From Natronosporangium hydrolyticum (GTDB lineage Bacteria; Actinomycetota; Actinomycetes; Mycobacteriales; Micromonosporaceae), in the NCBI RefSeq assembly GCF_016925615.1, contig NZ_CP070499.1, positions 3,534,001-3,598,000 on the forward strand: a stretch of DNA of 64,000 nucleotides. The letters are read 5' to 3'. Below, piece by piece: positions 34,871-42,921 of this stretch; position 1 is the first letter of the stretch, and each line of letters begins with the position of its first letter. The translations under genes and the position numbers were made by a program. The notes beneath the pieces were generated by a model. It had not been told where the DNA came from, did no database searches, and worked only from the letters and a program-made list of their open reading frames with translations.

Positions 34871-36130
34871 ATGCCGCCCGCCGCCACCGACGAGCTGACC
34901 CCCGACGCCGCGGTCCGCCGCTACGTCGACGCCGCAGCCCGACTGGTCGGGCTGGAACCCGACGTCGCCGAGGTGCTGGAGTCGAGCTACCGCGAGATCA
35001 GCGTGCAGGTGCCGCTGCGGCGGGAGGACGGCAGCCTGCTGGTGGCGCGCGGCTACCGGGTCCAGCACAACGGCGCCCGCGGGCCGTACAAAGGCGGGTT
35101 GCGCTACCACCCGGCGGCCGACCTGTCCGAGGTCCGCGCGTTGGCCTCGCTGATGACCTGGAAGACGGCGCTGCTGGATCTGCCGTTCGGCGGCGCCAAG
35201 GGTGGCCTGCAGATCGACCCGGCCGAGCTGACGCCCACCGAACTGCAGGCGCTGACCCGCCGGTTCGCGCTGTCGCTGAGCCACCTGGTCGGGGTCTACC
35301 GGGACATCCCGGCGCCGGACGTCGGCACCAACGGGCAGGTGATGGCGTGGTTCATGGACGCCTACAGCAGCCGCAACGGCTACTCGCCCGGGGTGGTCAC
35401 CGGCAAGCCGGTCGACCTGGGCGGGGCCCCGGGTCGGGAGGCGGCGACCGGCCGCGGCCTGGTCTACATCCTGTCGGCGACGGCCCGGCGAGGCGGCTGG
35501 GAGCTGGCCGGTAAGCGGGTGGCGATCCAGGGCTTCGGCAACGTCGGATCCTGGGTCGCCCGCGAACTCGCCGAGCTGGGCGCCCGGGTGGTGGCGGTGG
35601 GAGATGTCGGCGGCGCGGTCACCCACGACGCCGGACTGGACGTTGCGGCGCTGGTGGCCGCGGCACGGGCCGGCGGCTCGGTAGTCGACGCCGACACCCC
35701 GCACGACAAGCTGGACCCGGCGGAGCTGCTCACTATGGAGTGCGACGTGCTGGTGCCGGCGGCGCTCGGCAACTGCATCACCGCCGGCAACGCCGACCAG
35801 ATCCGGGCCTCGCTGATCGTGGAGGGTGCGAACCATCCGGTCACCCCGGCGGCCGACGCGATCCTCGCCGACCGGGGTATCCCGGTGATCCCCGACATTC
35901 TCGCCAACGGTGGCGGGGTGACCGGCTCCTACTTCGAGTGGACCCAGAACATCCAACAATTCCAGTGGCCGGAGGAGCGCTTCAATGAGGAGCTCCGGGG
36001 CCGGTTGGAGCGCGCGTACGACGCGGTCGCCGACGCCGCCGAGCAGCGGGGCTGCCCGTACCGGCTGGCCGCCTACGCGATCGCGCTGGAACGCGTGGTC
36101 AACGCGGTCCGCCTCCGCGGCTACGTCTGA
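34871..36130 (+). CDS. gdhA: Glutamate dehydrogenase (Glu/Leu/Phe/Val family)
   Basis: A 419-residue enzyme, ATG behind AGGGAGC. Motifs: VQHNGARGPYKGGLRYHP (glutamate-binding lysine), KTALLDLPFGGAKGGLQIDP (catalytic Lys), DIPAPDVGTNGQVMAW (catalytic Asp), GFGNVGSW (nucleotide loop) and EGANHPVTPAAD. Converts glutamate to 2-oxoglutarate and ammonia in the cytoplasm. This is the roughly 420-residue hexameric type with Asp following the nucleotide-binding strand (VVAVGDVGG). Confidence 0.94.
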   Translation: MPPAATDELTPDAAVRRYVDAAARLVGLEPDVAEVLESSYREISVQVPLRREDGSLLVARGYRVQHNGARGPYKGGLRYHPAADLSEVRALASLMTWKTALLDLPFGGAKGGLQIDPAELTPTELQALTRRFALSLSHLVGVYRDIPAPDVGTNGQVMAWFMDAYSSRNGYSPGVVTGKPVDLGGAPGREAATGRGLVYILSATARRGGWELAGKRVAIQGFGNVGSWVARELAELGARVVAVGDVGGAVTHDAGLDVAALVAAARAGGSVVDADTPHDKLDPAELLTMECDVLVPAALGNCITAGNADQIRASLIVEGANHPVTPAADAILADRGIPVIPDILANGGGVTGSYFEWTQNIQQFQWPEERFNEELRGRLERAYDAVADAAEQRGCPYRLAAYAIALERVVNAVRLRGYV

Positions 36131-36311
36131 GCGGCCCCGGTTCCTAGGTCCCCCGCTTCGCGGCTCCCCACTCACGACATCCGGCAGATTCAAGGCCCTC
36201 TCATCGCGATTCAGCGGACGGCCGGGGCACTCCTGTGCCTATACCCCCATCACTGGATAGAGTTCCCGGTATCTAGCAAGACAGCGGCATAGGAATTGGC
36301 CGGAGGCCCAA

Positions 36312-36734
36312 GTGGTGGATGAGGAGTTCCTGACCGCGCTGGCGACGGCTCTCGCCGGCAAGGTGGCGCACGGTCTGTCCGAGGCGGGCCGGGCGGCCTA
36401 CCAGCGGTTGGTGCGGTTTGTCCGCGGCCGATTCCAGGCCGACCAGGCAGCCGAGGGCGTACTGGCCGCGGCCGAGGCGGACCCCTCCGATCACGAACGG
36501 CTCGTCGAACTGCGGGCGGCGCTGGCCCGGCTGGCGGCCGACGACCCGCAGTTCGACGCCGAGTTGCGCACCCGCTGGCGCGAGTTGCAACCGCACCTGA
36601 CCGCCGCAGCCGGCAGCGTCCGCAACACCATCGCCGGTGACGTGAGCGGCAACGTTGTTCAGGCTCGCGACGTACAAGGTGGAATTTCTTTCGGTTCCGA
36701 CCGCGACGATCATGGTGATACGCGGCCAGCATGA
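36312..36734 (+). CDS. Helical protein with C-terminal BASS-like amyloid motif (putative effector)
   Basis: A 140-residue protein starting at a GTG with CGGAGG upstream (36312; a second GTG follows at once). Residues 1-105 are predicted all-helical, amphipathic and Ala/Arg/Leu-rich (EEFLTALATALAGKVAHGLS; AAYQRLVRFVRGRF). Residues 113-128, GNVVQARDVQGGISFG, match the N-terminus of the NLR-like protein encoded at 37729. In published BASS systems, an effector domain (often Bell, a putative membrane-disrupting helical bundle) carries the motif at its C-terminus and is encoded beside an NLR that carries it at its N-terminus. The layout here is the same; that this helical part is Bell-like is inference. 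Confidence 0.75.
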   Translation: MVDEEFLTALATALAGKVAHGLSEAGRAAYQRLVRFVRGRFQADQAAEGVLAAAEADPSDHERLVELRAALARLAADDPQFDAELRTRWRELQPHLTAAAGSVRNTIAGDVSGNVVQARDVQGGISFGSDRDDHGDTRPA

Positions 36735-36830
36735 AAGACTATGATCAACTGATCCACTTTCGATTGTCAGTCGACGACCGGCATTGCTACCATCACGGGC
36801 AGTATCCGTTATGGGCTTCTAAGGGGCAGC

Positions 36831-37100
36831 ATGTCTACTGGCTGGCGTCCTGATCCATCCGCCGATTTGGTGCGCCGACTCGGCAAGTCCCCTGAGGAGC
36901 TCGGCGCCACCGGCGGCACTGACGGCTGCCCGGACATCTGGGAGCTGAGCAACGGCGACTTCGCCGTCATCGGCCGCGACCTGACCGCCGCTCATCAAGC
37001 GCGGCTCCCCGAGGGTGCAAGCATAGTGCCAAGCGAGCGGCTGGTCGTCATCCCACGCGCGACGCTCCTGGCGGCGAAGGCGGACATCCCAGATGCGTGA
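36831..37100 (+). CDS. Small conserved protein paired with DUF6879
   Basis: 89 residues, ATG behind AAGGGG. Core sequence CPDIWELSNGDFAVIGRDLT, then a Pro/Ser-rich stretch and VVIPRATLLAAKADIPDA. Families with this DIWEL-GDFAVIG core occur next to DUF6879 genes in actinobacteria; I know of no assigned function. Its last 8 bases overlap the DUF6879 start (ATGCGTGA), so the pair is translationally coupled. Confidence 0.8.
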   Translation: MSTGWRPDPSADLVRRLGKSPEELGATGGTDGCPDIWELSNGDFAVIGRDLTAAHQARLPEGASIVPSERLVVIPRATLLAAKADIPDA

Positions 37101-37713
37101 GTCACTGGTGGGTGCTGCCGACGAGCGGCTGGAGGTCACCGCCTACCGAGCCGAGTTTCGAGACCACTTCTGGCGGGTTGACGCGCTCGGGGTCTGGAAG
37201 CTGGAGCGCCAACAGTACTTTCAGGAGCCGGGCGACGACAGCTGGGAAGCGTTCGCCGATGGCAACTGGGAGGAATCGCTGCGACTGCTGGCTGCTCGCC
37301 GGGCGGAGCTGGAGGACGAGCACCGACGAATTTCGCAGCTCGGCTTCTCGGTCCGCCGGGTCCGGGTGGTCGAGGAGCCGATCATCCCGTACGTGCAGTG
37401 GGAGCTGCACCTGCTGCGGCTGCGGGAGCAGTGCGGCACCGGGGTCCGGGTGGTGACCCCGGAACAGGTGGCGCGGTTCGAGTCGAGCGGGCCGCTGCCG
37501 GAGATCTGCACGCTCGGCAGCTCGGTAATGTATGAGATCGTCTACAACGATCATGGCATCCTCGACGGCGGCCGGCGTTACACCGACCCCGAGCTGATCC
37601 GGCAGTGGCAGCAGCTGACCGCCGACCTCTACGCCGACGGTGAGCCGCTGGCGGACTATTTTGCCCGGCGGGTCGCCGACCTACCCGCTCCAGCCGTGCC
37701 GCAGGTCAGCTGA
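37093..37713 (+). CDS. DUF6879 family protein
   Basis: A 206-residue protein with the family pattern: HFWRVDALGVWKLERQQYF, WEAFADGNWEESLRLLAARR, RRVRVVEEPIIPYVQWELHL, and a C-terminal QWQQLTADLYADGEPLADY. DUF6879 proteins are common in filamentous actinobacteria, often beside XRE/DUF397 regulators; their activity is unknown. Here it lies between the BASS-motif protein and the NLR-like gene, and the regulator pair is missing. Confidence 0.85.
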   Translation: MRESLVGAADERLEVTAYRAEFRDHFWRVDALGVWKLERQQYFQEPGDDSWEAFADGNWEESLRLLAARRAELEDEHRRISQLGFSVRRVRVVEEPIIPYVQWELHLLRLREQCGTGVRVVTPEQVARFESSGPLPEICTLGSSVMYEIVYNDHGILDGGRRYTDPELIRQWQQLTADLYADGEPLADYFARRVADLPAPAVPQVS

Positions 37714-37728
37714 CCGCCCTGATCGTTC

Positions 37729-40122
37729 ATGCCCGCTGACGACCAGACCGAGCCAGAGCCATCGGTGGAGCACCTCAACCGGTTGGAGACCGATGGTGGA
37801 GCCGGTGACGTCGTGCAGGCGCGGGACGTTCACGGTGGTGTGCACTTCCACCAGTCACTGCCGCCGTTCCCGGTGACGCCGCGGCAGCTCCCCGGCCCGC
37901 CGCACGGGTTCGTCAACCGGCAATCCGAGCTGATTCAGCTGGCTAAGGTAGCCGTCGATGAAGCCGGCGCGCCGCGGCTGGTGATCATCGCCGGGACGGC
38001 CGGAGTCGGCAAGACCTCGCTCGCGCTGCGCTGGGCCCACACCGTGCGCAGTCAGTTCCCCGACGGCCAGCTCTATACCAATCTGCGCGGCTACGATCCG
38101 GGCACGCCTGCCACGCCAGACCACGTCCTAGGCGGCTTTCTCCGCGCGCTCGGCGTGCCAGCCCGTGCCCTCCCTTCCGGGGTGGACGACCGCGCGGCGC
38201 TTTACCGCTCGATCCTCGCCGACCGCAGAGTGCTGGTCCTGCTGGACAACGCCGCGACCGCCGGTCAGCTACGGCCTCTGTTGCCCGGCGCCGCGGGCTG
38301 CCTCACGGTGGTGACCAGTCGCAGCCGGCTGTCCGGGCTGGTGGCACGGGAGGGAGCTCGCCGGCTGCAGCTCGATCTGCTGAGCGAAGACGACGCCGTC
38401 GAGCTCCTTGGCCGGGTGGTCGCTGGCTACCGCACCGCCGACGAACGCGCCGAGCAGGTGGAGTTGGCGAGATTGTGCGCACGGCTGCCGTTGGCGTTGC
38501 GGATCGCGGGTGAGCGGGCGGCGAGCCGGCCGCTGATGCCGCTGGCTGAGCTTATCGCCGACCTCCGCGACGAGTCCGGCCTCTGGGACGCGTTAAGCAC
38601 CGATCGTGACGACGCCGAAGCGGACGCGGTCCGGACTGTGTTCGCCTGGTCATACCGGGCGCTGCCGGAGTCGGCCGCCCGGATGTTCCGGTTCCTGGGC
38701 CTGTTTCCGGGGGACGAGTTCAGCTCTCCCGTCGCCGCCGCACTCGCCGGCAGCTCCACCTGGCAGGCTCGCCGCGACCTCGATGCGCTGGTCGGTGCCC
38801 ATCTGGTCGAAGATTGCGGCCACGATAGATATCAGTTCCACGACCTGTTGCGGGCCTACGCGAACGACCAGCTCACGGTGCTGGAGAGCGAGCACGAGCG
38901 CACCGAGGCGCGACGGCGAGTGCTGACTTGGTACTTACACAGCGCCGATGCTGCACAGCAGCAGATCTCGCCCTTCGAGTGTTACCAGCTCGACCTGCCG
39001 AGCTCTGGCACACTCGCACCGGCACGCTTCGATAGCTACCACGCCGCTTTGAGCTGGTACCGGACCGAATCAGGCAACCTGGTGGCGGCGGTTCGTGCTG
39101 CGGCCGCTGCTGGAGAACATGGCATCACATGGCGGCTGTCAGCGGTTATGCGGGCGATCCAGATGCACCAGAATGCCTTCGACGAGTGGATCACAACTGC
39201 CCGGATCGGCGCCGAGTCCGCTGCTGTCCTTGGAGAACTGGCCGGCGAGGCCGAGGCGCTCGATAGCCTCGGCAAGGCGCTGTTCCAGTCTCGGGTGTTG
39301 GCCGAGGCGGGAGCGTGCCACCGCCGCGCGCTGGGAATCCGCCGTGACCTGGGCGACCGGTTCGGTGTGGCCGTGTCGTTGAACGCTCTCGGCCTGTGGG
39401 AGCTGCGCCAGCGGCGCCTGACAGCGGCCGCAAGCTACTTTGCGCAAGGCGAAGCCGTCTTCAACGAGCTGGGTGAGCGCCGGTGGGTCGCGCTGCTGCG
39501 GGCCAATCGTGCCGAGACGCTGTGCGAACGTGGCGACTACCCCGAGGCGACTGATCTCCTCCACGGTGCCCTAGCGGTGCTGCGAGACGTCGGAGACCGC
39601 TATGGCCTGGGCAATGCGCAGTATCTACTCGCGTGGGCTCTCCGTGCGGTGGGCCGCCCAGCGGAGGCTCGGTCGGCCATCGACCTGGCGATCGAGATCG
39701 CCACCTCCGATGACATCGACATGCGCCTGGCGCATTGGCTGGCTGAGTTGGCGCGCATCGAGCTGGCTCAGGACGAGCCGGGCGAGGCGCTGGTCAGCAG
39801 CCAGCGCTCCGCCGTGATCCAGCGACGCCTCGGCGACCGCAGCCGGGAGGCGATCGCCATCGATCTCACCGGCCAGGCGTATCAACACCTGGATCGTCAC
39901 GACGAGGCGGCGAAGTTCCATCGCCGCGCTGCCGCCGTCCATCGGGAGTTTAACGACCCTTGGCAACTGGCAAACTCGCTAGCGAACCTCGCCACCGCCC
40001 TCGATCACCTGGCGGAACCGGACGAGGCACGAAGCTGCCGGCGGGAGGCGACGGCCTTGCTGGGCAGTTTCGACGATCCGGTCGCGGCGGCGCTGCGGCA
40101 GCGGCTCAGCGAGGATCGGTAG
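37729..40122 (+). CDS. NB-ARC/TPR NLR-like protein with N-terminal BASS-like motif
   Basis: A 797-residue STAND ATPase. Residues 26-42 (GDVVQARDVHGGVHFHQ) are the amyloid-like motif. NB-ARC follows: P-loop GTAGVGKTS (89-97, Lys95), Walker B VLVLLDN (Asp173), TSR sensor (Arg198), RLPLAL (252-257) and an MHD-like His371-Asp372. The last 330 residues are TPR-type repeats (AGACHRRALGIRRDLGDRF and similar). By analogy with fungal and bacterial NLRs, ligand sensing by the TPRs would open the NB-ARC ring and expose the motif, templating the matching motif of the 36312 protein. No DNA-binding or effector domain is fused. Confidence 0.9.
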   Translation: MPADDQTEPEPSVEHLNRLETDGGAGDVVQARDVHGGVHFHQSLPPFPVTPRQLPGPPHGFVNRQSELIQLAKVAVDEAGAPRLVIIAGTAGVGKTSLALRWAHTVRSQFPDGQLYTNLRGYDPGTPATPDHVLGGFLRALGVPARALPSGVDDRAALYRSILADRRVLVLLDNAATAGQLRPLLPGAAGCLTVVTSRSRLSGLVAREGARRLQLDLLSEDDAVELLGRVVAGYRTADERAEQVELARLCARLPLALRIAGERAASRPLMPLAELIADLRDESGLWDALSTDRDDAEADAVRTVFAWSYRALPESAARMFRFLGLFPGDEFSSPVAAALAGSSTWQARRDLDALVGAHLVEDCGHDRYQFHDLLRAYANDQLTVLESEHERTEARRRVLTWYLHSADAAQQQISPFECYQLDLPSSGTLAPARFDSYHAALSWYRTESGNLVAAVRAAAAAGEHGITWRLSAVMRAIQMHQNAFDEWITTARIGAESAAVLGELAGEAEALDSLGKALFQSRVLAEAGACHRRALGIRRDLGDRFGVAVSLNALGLWELRQRRLTAAASYFAQGEAVFNELGERRWVALLRANRAETLCERGDYPEATDLLHGALAVLRDVGDRYGLGNAQYLLAWALRAVGRPAEARSAIDLAIEIATSDDIDMRLAHWLAELARIELAQDEPGEALVSSQRSAVIQRRLGDRSREAIAIDLTGQAYQHLDRHDEAAKFHRRAAAVHREFNDPWQLANSLANLATALDHLAEPDEARSCRREATALLGSFDDPVAAALRQRLSEDR

Positions 40123-40963
40123 CTGGTGGCTCGGCCGGGGCGGATTCGACGATCCAGATCGGCCCGTCGCCGCATTCGACCCGGAGTCCATCGGCTGGTG
40201 TGAGGCTGGTGCGGACCAGCCGCACCCACTTGTCGCCGACCCGCGCCATTGGCGCAGTGTCGCTGCCGATGTACCTGAACACCCGTACCTGGTTGTGGAT
40301 CTGTCGGGCAGGGTGTGACCAGTCCACCTGTGAGAACTCCGGCTCCAGGAACCCGGCCCGGGGTCCGGTCACGGCCGGTTGCGGCTCCCCCGGCTCGCCG
40401 GCGGCGATCCGCGCCAACGCGGTGGTGAGCGCATCCGCGACCGCCGGCGCCAGCCGCGCGTGCACCTGCTCCCGATGGACATCCTCCCCGAGCGGTACGC
40501 CGCCGCGCTGCGCGAGGATCGGCCCGGTGTCGACACCGTCGTCGACCCGGTGCACCGTCACCCCGGTCTCCGGGTCGCCGTTGCGGATCGCCCAGTGCAC
40601 CGGTGCCGGCCCCCGGTAGCGCGGCAGCAGCGACGGGTGGATGTTGACGGTACCGAAGGTCGGCAGCTGGTAGACCTCGCGCGGAAGTATCCAGTTGAAT
40701 CCGTAGAGCACCAGTAGGTCCGGTCGGTGCCCGGCCAGACTGTCGGCCAGGCCGGCCTGATCCGCCGGCAGCAGGAGATCCACATCGGTGGGCAGCGCCT
40801 CAATGACCCCGGTCAGCTTCGACACCGCGTAGGCGTCGGCGGGCTGCCGGGGGCGCATCGACCGGGAGTAGGCGTACGCAACCGGCTGGTGCCCGGCGGC
40901 CGCACAGGCGCGGTGCAGCAACCCGAACTCCTCAGCCCCCATTGACGCGAGCACGACCCGCAT
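40106..40963 (-). CDS. Methionyl-tRNA formyltransferase-like protein
   Basis: A 285-residue formyltransferase from ATG 40963 (MRVVLASMGAEEFG; an upstream GTG at 41008 is possible). Formyl-THF site NIHPSLLPRYRGPAPVHWAI with the catalytic Asn-His and, later, Asp in VDDGVDTGPILAQ; a short C-terminal OB-like domain. It would transfer a formyl group from 10-formyl-THF to an amino group, but the lack of nearby def or fmt context leaves open a sugar or tailoring substrate. Its stop overlaps the end of the NLR gene by 17 bp (convergent). Confidence 0.85.
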   Translation of the reverse strand: MRVVLASMGAEEFGLLHRACAAAGHQPVAYAYSRSMRPRQPADAYAVSKLTGVIEALPTDVDLLLPADQAGLADSLAGHRPDLLVLYGFNWILPREVYQLPTFGTVNIHPSLLPRYRGPAPVHWAIRNGDPETGVTVHRVDDGVDTGPILAQRGGVPLGEDVHREQVHARLAPAVADALTTALARIAAGEPGEPQPAVTGPRAGFLEPEFSQVDWSHPARQIHNQVRVFRYIGSDTAPMARVGDKWVRLVRTSLTPADGLRVECGDGPIWIVESAPAEPPATDPR

Positions 40964-41071
40964 CGCGGTGCTGTCGAGGGCACCCTCAATTCCGACCTCG
41001 CTGGACACGATCAGCCCTTCAGAAGCTCGATGCGGTGGTCTCCGTCATCATTCCGGAGCAGCCCTGAACCG

Positions 41072-42073
41072 TCACGAGGGTCGGGGGGCTGCGGCTCGCT
41101 CGCCTCGGCTCCCATGGGGCCCCGCAGAGTGTAGGGCGAACCGGTGCAGTGCGCGGCGGAGCATCGCCCGGACCACCAGGGGGTGGAGCCGGCGCACCAC
41201 CGCCAGGTAGAACCTGCCGCGCCGGTTGTGCGCCCGGGTGACCGTCGACAGGGTCACCCGCCGGCCGGCCGGGTCGACCAGCACCGACACCCGGAAGTCG
41301 AGATGCTCGTCGTCGACCCCGAGCAACGCCTCCCGCTCGGAGGCGGCGTGCACGTCGAAGACCCGGCGGGAGGCGGGCGGCACACCCACCAGCCGGACCA
41401 GCGCGTTGCGGGCGACCAGTAGCGTGGCCACCCAGCGGGGTGGGTCGCCGAAGACCCGGCGCGCCCAGTCTGCCGGGTCGGTGCTCATCCCGGGCAGCCA
41501 CGGCACCTGCCAGGCGTCGGCGAAGTCGGCCGGGCCGAAGTCGGTGAGCAGGGTCGCCTCCGCTGGGATCGCCACCGCGCGCGGCCGGGGGAACTCCAGC
41601 CCGCGCCAGCGCCGGACCCACCAGCTCCACCGGGCGGGCTGTGCGACCCGGCCGGTCGCCACCCGCTCGGCGTTGTCGAGCAGGTCCTCCAGCAGCGCGT
41701 CGTGCAACCAGCGGATCACCGCCGGCCAAAGTAGCCGGGCCTGGCCGCGGGGCCCGATCACCACCTCGTGTCGCATCCGGCAGGCGGCCGGCCCGTCGGC
41801 GGTGACCGTCAGTTCGTGGTAGCCGTCGAGCCCGAGATTGGGGTGGAAGGTGAACCGGATCCGCCGCCCCGGGTCGTACCCGCTGACGAAGTAGCGCACC
41901 GGGCCGTGCCCGCCGTCGGCGCCGAGGGCCAACGGCCGGTCCAGCACCAGCGGTGCCCAGGCCGGGGTGGGCCAGAGTGGGTCGTCGTCGCCGCCCAGCC
42001 GGTCGAGCAGGGCGCCGACCACCGGAGCAGGCGCCTCGATGCGGCGCTCATGGACATTGCGGACGTTCGCCAT
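41072..42073 (-). CDS. DUF2867 family protein
   Basis: A 333-residue protein. The N-terminal part is SRPBCC-like (VRYFVSGYDPGRRIRFTFHP; HELTVTADGPAACRMRHEVV). The C-terminal half matches DUF2867 (REALLGVDDEHLDFRVSVLV, then TRAHNRRGRFYLAVVRRLHP). The exact role is unknown; such proteins are sometimes fused to NAD-binding domains. Divergent from a TetR gene with operator palindromes between them, so it is the likely target of that repressor. Confidence 0.75.
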   Translation of the reverse strand: MANVRNVHERRIEAPAPVVGALLDRLGGDDDPLWPTPAWAPLVLDRPLALGADGGHGPVRYFVSGYDPGRRIRFTFHPNLGLDGYHELTVTADGPAACRMRHEVVIGPRGQARLLWPAVIRWLHDALLEDLLDNAERVATGRVAQPARWSWWVRRWRGLEFPRPRAVAIPAEATLLTDFGPADFADAWQVPWLPGMSTDPADWARRVFGDPPRWVATLLVARNALVRLVGVPPASRRVFDVHAASEREALLGVDDEHLDFRVSVLVDPAGRRVTLSTVTRAHNRRGRFYLAVVRRLHPLVVRAMLRRALHRFALHSAGPHGSRGERAAAPRPS

Positions 42074-42088
42074 GTCAGCCTACTTTCT

Positions 42089-42117
42089 CCATACGCCCCC
42101 GTATGGTTAACCATACG
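42089..42117. promoter_or_regulatory. Operator of the TetR regulator
   Basis: CGTATGGTTAACCATACG (42100-42117) is a perfect 18-bp palindrome, and its left half also pairs with CCATACG at 42089-42095 across a 4-base spacer. The half-site CCATACG therefore occurs three times in 29 bp between the divergent genes, 14 bp from the TetR start. Confidence 0.8.
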
Positions 42118-42131
42118 ATACCGTACGGCGA

Positions 42132-42707
42132 ATGGGTGAGACACCGGCACGGCAGCGACTGAGCGTGGACGACTGGGCGGCGACCGCGTTGACCGCGATC
42201 GCCGAGGGCGGCCTCGCCGCCGTCGCGGTGGAGCGGCTGGCGACCCAGCTCGGGACCACCAAGGGCAGCTTCTACTGGCACTTCCGCAATCGGGACGCTT
42301 TGGTGCGTGCCGCGCTGGACCGCTGGGAGCAGCAGCAAACGGACGTCATCATTGCCGCGATGGAGCAGTTCCCCGACCCGGCGGACCGGCTCCACCGGCT
42401 CCTGAGTTTGATCACCGAGCACACCCATCCCCGAACGGAGAACCGGATCGAGGTAGCCCTGCTCGCCTCGGCGAGTGACCCGGCGGTCGCGGCGGCGCTG
42501 ACTCGGGTCACCGAACGCCGGATCAGCTACGTGTCGGAGCTGTTCAGACAGCTCGGGTCCGATCCGGATCGGGCCCGCCGGCAGGCGCTGCTGGCCTACA
42601 CCGCCTGGCTCGGCCACACCCAGCTGCGGCACGCGGTGCCGCAGGTGCTCCCCGCCCCTGGCGACCACCGGCAGTACCTCGAGCACCTGCTCACCAGCCT
42701 GCGCTGA
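42132..42707 (+). CDS. TetR family regulator
   Basis: A 191-residue regulator: N-terminal helix-turn-helix (about 8-55; AVERLATQLGTTKGSFYWHF) and a helical ligand domain. The strong palindromes just upstream suggest it represses itself and the divergent DUF2867 gene. Ligand unknown. Confidence 0.93.
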   Translation: MGETPARQRLSVDDWAATALTAIAEGGLAAVAVERLATQLGTTKGSFYWHFRNRDALVRAALDRWEQQQTDVIIAAMEQFPDPADRLHRLLSLITEHTHPRTENRIEVALLASASDPAVAAALTRVTERRISYVSELFRQLGSDPDRARRQALLAYTAWLGHTQLRHAVPQVLPAPGDHRQYLEHLLTSLR

Positions 42708-42784
42708 TCACCATCCTGGCAGCCTCGGGCAAGATCACCGACCAGGCAACTGGCCAGCGGGCGGCGTTGGATATCATGACCTGA

Positions 42785-42816
42785 GCCCGCGCTGGGCGTA
42801 TCCAGCCGGGCGTTTT
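42785..42816 (+). terminator. Rho-independent terminator after the TetR gene
   Basis: GCCCG (42785-42789), a bulged C, GCTGG (42791-42795), loop GCGTAT, then CCAGC and CGGGC (42802-42811), followed by GTTTT. A classic stem plus T-run, 78 bp after the TetR stop, isolating it from the mrp operon. Confidence 0.85.
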
Positions 42817-42821
42817 GTGTA

Positions 42822-42855
42822 ACCGCGGCTGCGGCGTGACGCCGGCAGCCGCGGT
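42822..42855. promoter_or_regulatory. Large hairpin upstream of mrpA
   Basis: ACCGCGGCTGC (42822-42832) pairs with 42845-42855, with an inner GGCG/CGCC pair around TGA. It lies 28 bp upstream of the leader ORF. It may be a second terminator or a 5'-UTR element controlling mrpA; the sequence does not decide. Confidence 0.5.
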
Positions 42856-42882
42856 GACGTTCGACGGAGGGAGGGACGGCCC

Positions 42883-42921
42883 ATGTCGACCGGCCCACGG
42901 GCAACCGGGCTCCGGCGATGA
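42883..42921 (+). CDS. 12-codon leader ORF coupled to mrpA
   Basis: ATG 42883 follows the strongest ribosome site of the area (GGAGGGAGG, 42867-42875). It encodes MSTGPRATGLRR and ends at a TGA that overlaps the mrpA ATG by two bases (42918-42921, ATGA). mrpA itself has no ribosome site in front of its ATG and no earlier in-frame start, so its translation should depend on this leader. Confidence 0.55.
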   Translation: MSTGPRATGLRR

